This document shows positions 21,376 to 32,928 of a DNA stretch of 64,000 nucleotides, piece after piece. The translations under genes were made by a program, and so were the position numbers. The stretch is from Larix kaempferi (lineage: Eukaryota > Streptophyta > Pinopsida > Pinales > Pinaceae), in contig BSBM01000372.1 in assembly GCA_027924585.1 (NCBI GenBank), positions 34,371,001 to 34,435,000 on the forward strand, in the 5' to 3' direction. Every line of letters begins with the position of its first letter. Positions within the stretch are counted from its first letter, which is position 1. Below the pieces are notes generated by a model that searched no databases, was not told the DNA's origin, and saw only the letters and a program-made list of their open reading frames with translations.

Positions 21376-24300
21376 TCAAGTATAGGTTGTTGACGGGGAT
21401 TTTAAGAAGTCCTCCTTTTGGTAAGGAAAGCATATATGTTCCTTTGGGGAGGCATCATTTGATGATGTATGGGCCTTTCCAAATGGGGACAAACTTACTA
21501 GGTCCTGGTTTGGTTCTTTTGCAACATTGAAAGTGAGGACAAGGTCACCATCATGAAAGGTGTGAGGGAGAACTTGAGGTTGTGATGGGCCTTCAAGAAT
21601 TTCTTCATGGACTTTCTCTATTGTAATTAAGCACAATGTTTTTCATCGCGGTGCTCCAAGTTTTAAGGCTTTGTTGATCACATAAGTGCTAGGAAGTGGT
21701 TTGACAATGGTTTGGCGGGTACATATCTTGCACTCGATGGGTAAAACAAATTCAATGTCATGGATGAGATGAAAGGGTATAAACCATGTGGCAATTTTCA
21801 TAGAGTCTCTATAGGAACAAAGTGCTGAGAATAACATATGATTGTTGAGAATAACATATTACTCCAATTAGATATGTACTTGCTAACTAGATGTTGCAGC
21901 ATGGTTTTAAGGCCTTTATTTGTAAGTCTTAAACTCGTGAAGTGAAATAATGCATATGGATTCTTAATAAAAATAGAGATTAAACAATGACAGACACACA
22001 TAATACACAAGATTTACCCTGGAAACCCTTAACTAGGAAAACCAACAAAAATTATAGTCACACTTCTCATTTTCTCATTGTATATTCTTAACCATTCACA
22101 ATACAATATTTATATATTCCACAACGTCCAAAACCCTATTTCATTAAACTGGATTAGTATATACCTCAATTGCATAATGAGGATTAAATTACACTTTTTT
22201 CATAAAAATAGCCCCCCTCCAAAAATATTTAGGGCATTGCCCCAAACCCCATTGTCCTCGGGGCTAACACCCCTTGTGAGAATCCACTATGTGGAGCAAG
22301 AGGGGTTAGGCAACATGCCACATGCAAATAATATAACACTTGCCCAACATGATTGAAATATTCAACTTGGTTGTTGGTCTGTGGATAGTAGGGGATGGGA
22401 AAATCATGGGTGGATGCTAACAAGAAGGACAATTCTTAGAAACATCATTTTCAAAATGGGTATTGTTTCTAGATACTGACTATTTAGGTATGTTGAAGAG
22501 TCTGATGATGTGATTGAAAAAGAATCGTGCAGGGGTGGCATTAGTATTGTTGAAGGTGGGCATATGATAACCCATTTGGTGAAGTTATCGATAATGATGA
22601 TGATATACTTATGCCTATTGACATAAGCTACTATGAATTCTATAAAGTTGATTACTCACTTACAAAAGGGTTTGACAATTATGACATGATATAGGAAAGC
22701 AAGTGGGGTTCTAGTTTTGTGAGCAAAGAATTAACAATTTTCACACCACTTCATGGCATGCATACAATTATGAAAGAGAGAAGTCCAAAAATATCTGACA
22801 TATAAGATTTTCTATGTGGTGTCCATTCCAAATAAATGGTTTCCACAATAGCCACCATGACAATCATTAATGACTTGCTCGACTTCCTCATCGATAGAGA
22901 GTGTCTCCAATGAGGGTCTTGGTGATGGATGTGATGATGGTCATCAACTGATAATTTTGAGAAAAAATTATATGTTCAAAGATAATGAGAATATTTTCAT
23001 ACAATGGGTCTTCAATAGAAAGTGGGAAGAGATGCTCATTAGGCAATTGATCATTGAGGAGGGTCCCTTTTGTGACTATTGAGAGGTTGGTGATGAACTT
23101 GTTGAGGGAAATAACCTTATTAATTTATTTTAGGGATAAAAAATTTGAGTTTTAATTCTTGGAGAATGATGATCCATCATGCAAAATTACCATTGATAAG
23201 CCATTGGCCTAGTATATACTACATTGTGTTGGAAATTGCAATTACCTTGGTTTTACGCAACAATATGTAATGGTGAAGTTTTTGAATTTAAAGGACCACA
23301 ATCAAGACTAGATTATTGCCATCATTGTAATTGAGTGGTGGTCTAGACATCGTTTTTCTTATGTAATCGATGACACACCGGTCCTACCCTTGTTGAACTC
23401 AAACTATGGTAATAAGAAAGGTTGATTTTGAGATATAAAGGATAAATCTTGGTCAATATTAGGGGGAGAGATCAAATAAGAAAATGTGAGCACTTTATTT
23501 AATGCCTCAAAATACCATTGGTATTGGTGATCTGATCGAAAGGAGATGTCTTTCCATAAGACATGTGAGAACTCGTGTGCTTGGGTAGTGTAATCATGGA
23601 TGAACCTATGGAGAAATTTTTCTTCACCTTGGATGGCTACAACTAATGTCAAGTCTTTGGTGGGGGGAGTTCAAGAATGGATTGAATATTGAGGGGATCG
23701 AAGGTGATCCATTTTTGGGACACAATAAACCCTAGTAAGCATCCTGCATTGACACAAAAGATGCACTTGAGGGCTTAGAAGCATATTTTGTACTACCAAC
23801 ATCATAAGAAGATGGTGTAGAGATTGGTTAGATAGTCCTAATTTTTTTTTGGAATTTTCCATGATATTTTCAAGATAAGCCAATATGATGCATGCCAAAT
23901 CATGGAAAACATAAGACATGGTGAACTAAAAAGTGGCTCCAACCATTTTTAACTCAAAAGGAATGACATGATAGGAAAACATCCCCCCATGGTGTGGTGA
24001 AGGTGGTTTTATATTGATCATGGTGATGGATCTAAATTTGATTGTACCCAGAAATATAGTTCACTAAGGACAATACTTCATGTCCTTCACAGGCATCGAC
24101 AACTTGGTAAACGAACAAGATGGAAAAGTTTCCTATGGGACAAGCTTGATTTATGTCCCTAAAGTTAGTGCACATGCGAATAGTTCCATGTTTTTTTATA
24201 ATATGGATATGATTGGATACCCATGATGTGTAAGTGACGGGGTAGATAAACTTACTAGGCTATAATAGTTTCTTTATTTCTTTTTTGATAGCAGATGATT

Positions 24301-27300
24301 TAGATGGATGTAAAGGTCATTGTTTCTATTGTATTGAAGAAGCATCTAGCCATGTGCCAATATGATGTTTGACAGTGGCATGATCTAGTCTTGGCATTTC
24401 TTAGTATGTTTAGGAAAATATTTCTTGAAAGTCTTGGACCAATGCTTTTTAAGCAAAAAATTGATGTGGTGAATAGGATTCTCCAACTAATATATTTTCA
24501 GTGACATTAGATGTGGAAGAGATATCCACCTTATTGGTAGGTGAAATGTTGGCCATGCTACCTTACTTGAAAAAATCAGGGGTAGGGATGGTATTTTTAA
24601 ACCAATCTGTGACATGGTTAGAAGATATGAAGTCCTTAGTCCATACAACATATTGATCAACCATCTTGGTGGATTTAAAGGTATCATGAGGTAGAAAGTA
24701 GAAATATTGATTCATATTGTCCTAGGGGGTTTCAAAAGCACTCATGGCTTCTATGATGTTCTCATTAGAGTGGAAGAGGTGATCAAGGAATATATTTGGA
24801 TGTTTGTCTCCAACATGTTTAAGAGTAGAGTTAGTGGTGCTTGTGTAGGATACATTGTAAATGTGGGATGAATGAAGCGATTTATAGGAACCCATGAAGG
24901 TTGAGACATTGTATGAGTAGTGTGTCTTCGTCCATGGGGGTGAAAAGGATTTGTGCACAAATGGTGTGTTGATGTTGATGTCATACATCATAGACTCGTG
25001 ATGGGACATAGTGTATATCAACGTATATGGTAGTATTGTTTGATGGGGGGGATCTCTTGTTGGGAGGTTGGGGGGGGAAAGTGAGTTAACCATGACCTAA
25101 ATAAGTGAGTTGAACTAGTTTTTTATAGTTCATTGGCATTAAAATGAAGAATGGTCTAATAGCCCATAGTAATGACGTGGGAAAAGAGCACGCGACCTAA
25201 CTAGCATTGGGGCAAGGGTGAGGGGATGACTACAATCCTCCCGGGGGTTCATTATATAATTAATGACGATAGAATTTGTGGAGGATATATTATGTGGAGA
25301 TGGGATTGAATAATCCATGGGTGTGAGAGTCTGGAGAGTAATATTAAGGGTGTTCTAAAACTATGGGAGGGTTGGACAATGATGGGTATAATGACCAAAC
25401 TTAGAACATAGAGCATATGCATGATTTATGTGTGTTCTTCGTCTTTGTGGGATCTATTGAAGGAACAAATATTTTAACCTCAACTTGCGGATTCTAGGAG
25501 AGAGGTGTAGTATTTGGCGGGTGTAAAATATTCCTTAGCTTAGGCAGGTCTGGGCAAAGGTTAGTGGGGTGACCTTTCACTTCACATAAATCACACGGAG
25601 GGAGACTCGAACATGGGGAGAGTTTGGGGAAGCTACAAGTTTTACCTTTTTTTCTTCATGCCCCAATTGTTTTGAGGTGAGATGGACTAAGAGGTGTTGA
25701 CAATCCTGAGGTGGGTGGAAATGAAATCCATGGGGCCTCTGAAGGTGATAACTTGGTGAGGGAGATTAGGGTGAATTCGATATGAGCATAAGGTATTAGG
25801 ATTAATTTTCGGTATGAAAGTGTTAAGTGTCATGTGAGTATAATGATAGTGAGTCTTGATAAGGTGAGGGTGGCCATGATTGGTGTTCCCTTGGTAATAG
25901 GCGAGGGGAAAAGAAAAGGTATTTATATAGCTAGCACAACTAGGGAGGGAGGGATGTCTGGGTATTTAGAAGGGCTCTCTATGATTGGTGATGATGATGT
26001 AGAAGATGAAGGTGACAAGAGTTTTTTATTTGCAGAGGAAAACATCGTACACATGAGGGCATCATTTGTTGGTGTGATGACATGTGGTGCTATTGCATAT
26101 GCCTCCATTAATAAGGAATATTTGTAGACTCTTGAACTGATCTCATTGCAATAAGAGAGATTTTTATTAGTAGTATTTATTGGGCGTAGGATATTGTCTG
26201 AGTTTTCGATGCAGTGAGGCTTTTAGTACATAAGTTGATCGAGAGTGATGAATCTCCTATTGCCGGGGAACATAATTGTGTGGAATATTGAGAAGGCATC
26301 CACCTTCATGGCATACATATAACTACGACTAAGGAGGATGTTATAGTTGTGTTATGCATCAATGATTCTACATCAAGGAGAACCATATCCCCGCTAGATT
26401 GATAAGGACATTTTTTAAAGGCCTTGTGGTTGCAATGGACAACCATCATAGGCATGAAGGGTAATTTTAAACAGGACAAGATCAAGGATCCCAGTCTTTT
26501 CCAAACCATGGTGGATATGACACAAGTTGAAGAAACCTCATAAAATATACATTGATGAATGATGATATTATTGATGGTGATGGGGCCCTTTGAAATGTGA
26601 AGGATGAAGGTAACCTAGGTTCACCTTGTTCTAAGTTGAAGGTCAATAGGTTTGATTCAAATGGGTCAATGACCTGACCTAATGTTGACAATAGTGCCCT
26701 TTTTGGGGAAGGGAAAGACTGGAGGACATCGAGCGTAGACATGGCAACAAGGTATTGGGATAGAGAATCAATGATGCTATAAGTATGCGTAGATATCACA
26801 TGGTGGTTATGATTCATATGCCATAGAGGTGGCCTATGTACACATGGGTTAGGGTAACTACTAAGGCATGTAACCTTAACAGAATCATTGATGTAAGCAA
26901 GAGCATCCTTTTGTTGTGTGGGATTGGATTTATCATTCCATAAGCTTGATTTCATGTCTGGAGGTCAATATTTGTCAAGTTCATGTAGATGTTCTAATAG
27001 GAATAATACCTAGTTGTGGGGGGTTAGGGTGTTGGCGCACTTCTTGTTGGTGAGTTGTGGCCCCTTATTGAGGGATGTGGTTTTATGAAATTGCTTGTTG
27101 TGGTTGGGCATCATTATTTCATTGGAAGTGAATTGATTCTAGATTAATCCTATATTTCCATCATGCATTTACAATAGCTGATTTTGGGGGAATGCTAGCT
27201 ATAATAGACATACTCACAAAAAAGTGCACAAGAAAAAATGGTTCATAGGTTATTATTTTTTCCTTGCTTAGGTCGGTTGTTATTACCATTATTTTGGTTC

Positions 27301-27480
27301 TAGTTTCCACCATTACGATTTCGTTGGATGGGAGGAATATTAACCTCATGCCCTTGGGGTTGGTTTTGTTGTTTTTTATTCCCTTTTTTCTTGCGTTGAT
27401 TTTGTGGATTAGGAGGGTATTCTATGTTCAATTGTTTAAATTCTTGAACCTATTGAGCTAGAGAGGGTTTACAAAAATGA
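21376..27480 (-). pseudogene. Gypsy F: heavily decayed Ty3/Gypsy gag-pol remnant
   Basis: Minus-strand fragments in correct pol order, broken by many stops and frameshifts. A Gln/Asn/Lys-rich gag-like tail lies around 27160-27450. A protease-like stretch lies at 26306-26955. Reverse transcriptase lies around 24280-23670, where pieces resembling FRDINQACP and a diverged HIILAYLDD region are seen. The connection/RNase H start is at 23652-23404, an integrase zinc domain and core at about 22900-22350 (YYPQTNNQVE), and the integrase C-terminal part at 21837-21640. The style resembles non-chromoviral (Tat/Athila-type) Gypsy, with low certainty. No LTRs were identified. It is the oldest element here and the target of H1 and probably of Copia C. 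Confidence 0.7.
21921..22349. mobile_element. Solo LTR H1
   Basis: 429 bp from TGTAAGTCTTAAAC to TTGCCCAACA, interrupting the Gypsy F integrase just after its YYPQTNNQVE motif. Flanking TTATT and TGATT are a probable imperfect 5-bp TSD. The sequence matches H2 at 62853 (CCTGGAAACCCTTAAC, ACAATACAATAT). A G/C-rich block at 22210-22310 is absent from H2. Confidence 0.7.
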
Positions 27481-27483
27481 GCA

Positions 27484-28070
27484 TGTTGGTTGTGGAGCCT
27501 AATATTCCTTATTCATACATTGTGTTTCAGTCGTGTCTGGATCCCAACCCATGACAGGGGGGTTTGGAGGAGATTCCCCCCCAAAAATAGTTTCCATGGG
27601 GGGAAGTGACTAGTTTGGGATCCCCCCTAGAGGGGGCTCGGGGGCAGCACCCTCGTAGGGAAAATTTTGGAAAAAATGCCTTGTAAAATGTTGTAATTTC
27701 ATAGTCATAACTTGGTAAAACATGGGTGATTTATGGGTCCATGGTATTGGGTGTTCCATAGTATTTTCCCATGGTAATCGCTCTTTAAAAGGAAGGCATT
27801 GTAATACGACTGTGTATTGTAGCATTGTAAAAATATCTAATTGTGTGAGAGAAACTATGAGAGAGGGAAGAGAAAGTCACAACGGATGTGCTATAGGTTG
27901 TATCCCTTCATTTGTTGGATGGTATAATAATAAGGACTAGCAATTTTTGTGTGGATGTAGCCCATCTTGGGTGAACCACGTTATATTGGTGTCTCTCTTG
28001 TATTGTGTTTCTGTGATTTATATTTGCATCTTTTTTATTGTTATTGATCTGCGATCCTATTTTTCTAACA
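27484..28070 (+). repeat. Copia C 5' LTR
   Basis: 587 bp from TGTTGGTTGTGGAGCC to TTTTTCTAACA. Includes a G/C-rich block of short inverted repeats (about 27555-27665). Followed by TTGGTATCATAACC at 28072, a diverged met-type primer site. Confidence 0.9.
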
Positions 28071-28145
28071 ATTGGTATCATAACCAAAGGTCTATTTGGT
28101 ATATAAACTCACAGGAGAAAAGGGTTCCTGGTTCGAGTGGGAGCA

Positions 28146-29783
28146 ATGGCGGAAGAAGGAAAGTTTAAGGTCGAGAAATTTAATGGCCAAAACTACCAGT
28201 TATGGAAGGTGAAAATGGAGGACTATCTGTATCAAAAGGATCTATTCCTACCGTTGGGAGGAAAAGCAAAACAACCGACAACTATGAAGGACGAAGAATG
28301 GGAGGTTCTTGACAGAAAGGCACTGGGAACAATACGGCCGTGCCTAGCTTCGTCGGTGGCTTTCAATATTTCAAAAGAAAAAACAACGGAGGGTCTGATG
28401 AGTGCATTGGGTAAGCTGTATGAAAAACCCTCAGCCTCCAACAAGGTATTTCTAATGAAACATTTATTTAATATGAATATGTCAGGAGGTGGATCTGTTG
28501 TTGATCATTTAAATGAATTTAATACGATTACAAATTAGCTAAGTTATGTAAAAGTGAACTTTGATGATGAGGTTAGGGCTCTTCTAATCTTGTGCTCATT
28601 GCCAGAAAGCTGGAATGGATTGGTTATGGATGTAAGTAACTCTGTATCTGGTTCAAACACTTTGAAATTTGATGATGTTGTTGGTGTTATTCTTAGCGAG
28701 GAAATGCAAAGGAAAAGCACATGTGAGAAATTAGGTAATGCATTGACCATGGAGAGCTGGGGAAGACAAAAGGAGAGATGAAAGAGCCCAGGTAATCGCA
28801 ACAAGTCCAAGAAGGGAAGATCCAAGTCTAGTTTGGGAAAGATAGAGTGTTGGAATTGTGGAAAGAAAGGACATCTGAAGAAAGATTGCAGATCTATAAA
28901 GAAGAAAGGAGATGGACAACAAGAGACTACTCGGGAAGAAAATGTAGCAGGTGATGTGTTATAAGATGATTTGATTCTTGCATTAGATAATACTAGTGAT
29001 TACTGGGTAGTAGATTCAGGTGCTTCATGTCATGCTACACCCCATAGGAAATTCTTTCATGATTATGTTCCAGGGGATTTTGGACATGTTTGATTGGGTG
29101 ATGATGAACCATGCAAAATTGTTGGAATGGGTAAGGTACGAATAAAGTTAAAGAATGGTGAATGGCTACTGAAAGATGTAAGGAATATCCCTGCTATGAA
29201 ATGAAATTTGATCTCAACATGGAAGTTGGGAGATGTTGGTTGTTTATCTACGCTTAGAGAAACGTGGTGGAAGATCACTAAAGTATCAATGGTGATAGCA
29301 AAATGAGTCAAGATAGGTATGTTGTTTTTATGTCCTCATAATACTTACTGTTCTATCACTTTATCTTCCATAGGAACATATACAACATTGTGGCATCATA
29401 GGCTTGGCCACATGAGTGAGAAGGGGATGTAGATTCTCCACTCAAGGAAGTTGCTTCCAAATCTGAAGCAAGTAAGTTTGGAATTATGTGAGAACCATGT
29501 TTATGGAAAACAAAAGAGAGTCAAATTTCTCAGGGTTGGGGAAGATAAGAAGAGTGAAAAGTTAGAGCTTGTACATACATATGTATGGGGACCGGCTCAG
29601 GTACAATATCTTGGTGGCTCTCATTATTATGTTCCTTTTTTTGATGATGCATCGATAACTAATTGGGTTGATTGCATTAGACATAAATCTGGTTTGTTTG
29701 CTACTTTTAAGAAATGGAAATATTTGGTTGAGAATGAGACAAGAAAAAGGTTGAAGTGTCTCAGATTTGATAATGGAGGTGAG
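28146..29783 (+). pseudogene. Copia C gag, protease and integrase N-part (broken)
   Basis: From ATG 28146, a Copia gag of the EKFNGQNYQLWK type runs to a stop at 28536 and continues with several further stops. It holds a zinc knuckle CWNCGKKGHLKKDC at about 28850, a protease VDSGASCH at about 29010, integrase zinc-domain residues around WHHRLGHMS (29390-29420), and the second integrase Asp region (RFDNGGE) at 29762-29783, where Copia B was inserted with TSD GTGAG. At least six in-frame stops are visible, so it is inactive. Confidence 0.88.
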
Positions 29784-30426
29784 TGTTGATATATTTGTAA
29801 CTTCAGAAGATATTCACTTGTATATTGTATGTATTAAATTTGTACTTTATTGTATCCCCAATGGAGATGTATTATTCCTCCGATTGGAAGTGTCGTCATT
29901 TGTATTTGCAAGTGTTTCAAGTTATATTGTAAGTGTCGTAACTTATACTTGATGGGTTATTAGACCACCTTGGTGGGGTCGGCCCTGTATGAGTTAAAGG
30001 GTTATTAGACCACCCTAGTAGGGTTGGACCAGTGAAAAGTGGTAATGGGTTATTAGACTCTCCTAAGGGAGGTCGGCCCAATTAGAGTAAAAGGCAAGTA
30101 AAGGTAAAGTATAAATAGAGAGGAGCACCTCTCTATTTATTCATTCACACACTCACTCACTTCGCATTAGTGAGAGAGAGGAGGAGTGCGCACAAGTGGA
30201 CGAGGAGAATATTCTAGGAGACTATCTCTTGTTTTGCGGTTTGATCTTTGTGATCTTTGTATTGGTGCTCATTCTATCTCTGAGGAAGTTGCGGGGTTTT
30301 TCGCCTTCTTGGTTTTCCTCGATGAAATGCTTTGTGTCTCTTGTCTCTTATGTTTGATATGCTGTACATGTTGTTCTCTCAATTAAGATCCTATATCATA
30401 CTGAATTAAATGATGAAAAACTAACA
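29784..30426 (+). repeat. Copia B 5' LTR with triplicated promoter-proximal block
   Basis: 643 bp. Three imperfect copies of GGGTTATTAGACCACC...GGTCGGCCC lie at about 29952-29985, 29999-30030 and 30046-30079, where Copia A has one. Next comes TTATAAGAGC at 30429, a mutated form of the usual TGGTATCAGAGC primer site. The 3' LTR is about 25 bp shorter from one deletion near its start. Confidence 0.9.
30111..30140 (+). promoter_or_regulatory. Copia B LTR TATA box inside a perfect 13-bp inverted repeat
   Basis: ATAAATAGAGAGG (30111-30123) pairs perfectly with CCTCTCTATTTAT (30128-30140) around AGCA. The 3' LTR keeps the same 13-bp arms at 44706-44735 around AGAA. Confidence 0.75.
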
Positions 30427-31489
30427 TGTTATAAGAGCTAGCCTGAAGGAAGGCATTGTATGGCATTTACGACACTTGTTTCACTTACAACAAATTGGAA
30501 GCTAGGGATTGATATAGTAAGAAATAGTCATCGTGGCACTTTCGCTATAAATAAGTTTTAGCGAAGATTCAGGGTCTAAAGTTTTTACAGGACCAATACC
30601 AGACACAGATTTACCTTGTGTAAAAATATCAGCCTCATATACATTGTACTTTGTGAGATATGATCCATACAAGTTAGGGTTTCTGCCTCTTCCAGAATGC
30701 ATCCCTAAACAGGTGACCTAGGAACAGAGGTCATATCTCAGGATAGGAAGATCCAAATGGAATTCCATAAAATGTGGAATTTAGGCCACAAACTGTAGTT
30801 TCATAGGTCTGATTTTCAGAGGCCGAAATTGAAACAGTGACACGTGGCACTCTATACAAGTTCGCTATGTTGTTTCATCCCATAAACAGGTCATGTTGCA
30901 ACACTTAGCATATCTCTCTAATAAAGAATCCATTGGAGTTCTGATCTGTGGGGTTGGAAAGATAACATGTTAGTCTACCATAGGCCTAAGTTTCAGACCC
31001 CGAGGATCTTAAATTTCAGAGATACATAAAAAACAATATGGCATATATTTATGTCAAAACATAATTGGATTCTGAGCACTTTCATTTTTGGCTTGTCACT
31101 GCTGCGGGAAATTAGGGATTTTGAAGGAAGTGAAATTTTGGAGTGCTCTCAGCATAGGATTTCTCTCCTCATAAAAATTGAAATTTAGAGACCAAGATCG
31201 AAGTTTTTGGTTGGGTAGAACCCAAAGATCTATCAAACCCTAGTTTGGGTTTTGGACTAGAAAAACCAGATTTTGACAAAAGTTGCAGATCCGAAATTCG
31301 TAGGTCATTTTTGGAGGGTCAATTTTTGGAGTTTTCAAAATATGAGCACACGAGCTTTCTCACCTCAATCAATTGCATCTCCCTTTCCAGATAGAAGTTT
31401 GAAATTCCAAGTTTGGATTTTTAGGGTTTCTCTATCAAACCCTAGCCAACTCCAGATACAGTTTCAACAAATCAAAGTGGATTGGTTTA
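30427..31489 (+). other. Copia B 5' leader
   Basis: About 1.06 kb of untranslated sequence resembling the Copia A leader (AAACCCTA motifs around 31240 and 31430). No gene. At 31479/31480 it joins gag directly, lacking a segment equivalent to Copia A 12074-12186. Confidence 0.65.
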
Positions 31490-31596
31490 ATCCTAGAAGA
31501 GAATGAATTGGACACCTACATAAGTGAAGAAGTTCCAGTTCCAGAGGGATATTAGGCTATGGCCTTACATAAGAATACTACAAGCAATCTCGACAG
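31480..31596 (+). pseudogene. Copia B gag remnant (N-terminal part)
   Basis: About 38 codons align with Copia A gag (LILEENELD at the start), lacking the start codon and the first ~23 residues and with one stop. It ends at an abrupt junction where unrelated sequence starts with GTATGA. Confidence 0.75.
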
Positions 31597-32316
31597 GTAT
31601 GACTTGAGGAGATACATGTATGTTTTGAAATTTGATCATGATTACTTTTGCCTTCATATTATTGAGGTTAGTACAATCTTGATTAATTTTAGACCTCTCT
31701 TATCACCTTAGTAAAAGTATGAATGCATGTGAATGATAGAATACATTCATTGATTAGGGTTATGACACTTATGATTGTACTAATGCATTGTGGTGTTGTA
31801 TGAGGATGATGTTGTCCGCTAACATGAAATGTACATCAAGAAAGACAAATCAAGTTCTAGATCAAGAACATATGACCATGGGGACATGAAGACAAAGACT
31901 CATCCATAGCCATTGATCACATAGAAGCTCTACTTACGAGGTATGTATAATTTGGTTCTACAATGCTTAACTTATGAGATATGCAGGTTACTAGCGCAAG
32001 GTCTCAAAAGAAGACATTGTTTAGGTATGTTAGACATAACTAATAATCCATGTATGTTTTTCCTATATCAAGTTAGAATCCTACCTTGTGTTAAGATCTC
32101 ATATAAGTATACTTTTGTATGATTGATAATGATTATTCATGAAATTATAGGTTTGAGTAATCATGGGTTTATGCATATTATGTTTCTTACCTTGATTAAT
32201 GATATAAAAAACCAGAAGAGTCCTATGGTCAAATAAGAATATGCATGAGTAAAAGAAGTCCTCCCTGAAACCTTGAATACTAACGCTTGTGATAAATTAC
32301 TTGTGTAGGAAATGAT

Positions 32317-32842
32317 TGTTAGAAAAACATGATCGTAGAGCAATAACAATAACCATAAATACAAATATAATCACACATACACATTACAAGAGAGACATAG
32401 ATATATCATGGTTCACCCCAAGAGGGGCTACATACACACTAAAATTGCTAGTCCTTATTATTATACCATCCAACAAAGTGAAGCGATACAACCTGCAGCA
32501 CAACCGTTGCACTTCCTCTTCACTGTCTCACAATCTCTCTTCCGATCTCAGAGATATTTACAATGCATAATACCTAATACATCAAACCTAGCCGTATTAC
32601 AATGTCTTTCTTATAAAGGGGAAATACAAAGGGAAAATACCATGGGTTACCCAAACCCATGGTCCTGTAAAACAACCCCAAAAATTTCCTTCAGGGGATT
32701 CGCCCCCAGACCCCCCCACACCTCCCACACCCCCCCCACTGGAGGGACTGTACAGTCCTTTCACATATCATATAAATTTGGGGTACAAAAATGATTGAAT
32801 AATAATGTCTCTGAATCTGGAGATCAGGCTCCACAACCAACA
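32317..32842 (-). repeat. Copia C2 3' LTR
   Basis: 526 bp, with a C-rich block at 32695-32745 and the polypurine tract CCAAGTGGGAGAT on the minus strand just beyond 32842. Confidence 0.88.
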
Positions 32843-32928
32843 ATCTCCCACTTGGAGATTGATCACAACAACTCCACCGCTGTTGCACTAGCTGGACCGT
32901 GGACTTGTAAAATTTCTCATCTTCACCT

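Noticed and set aside
25834-26127. 97-codon plus-strand frame
   Set aside because: Antisense to decayed Gypsy F; no recognisable domain and no codon-level support.
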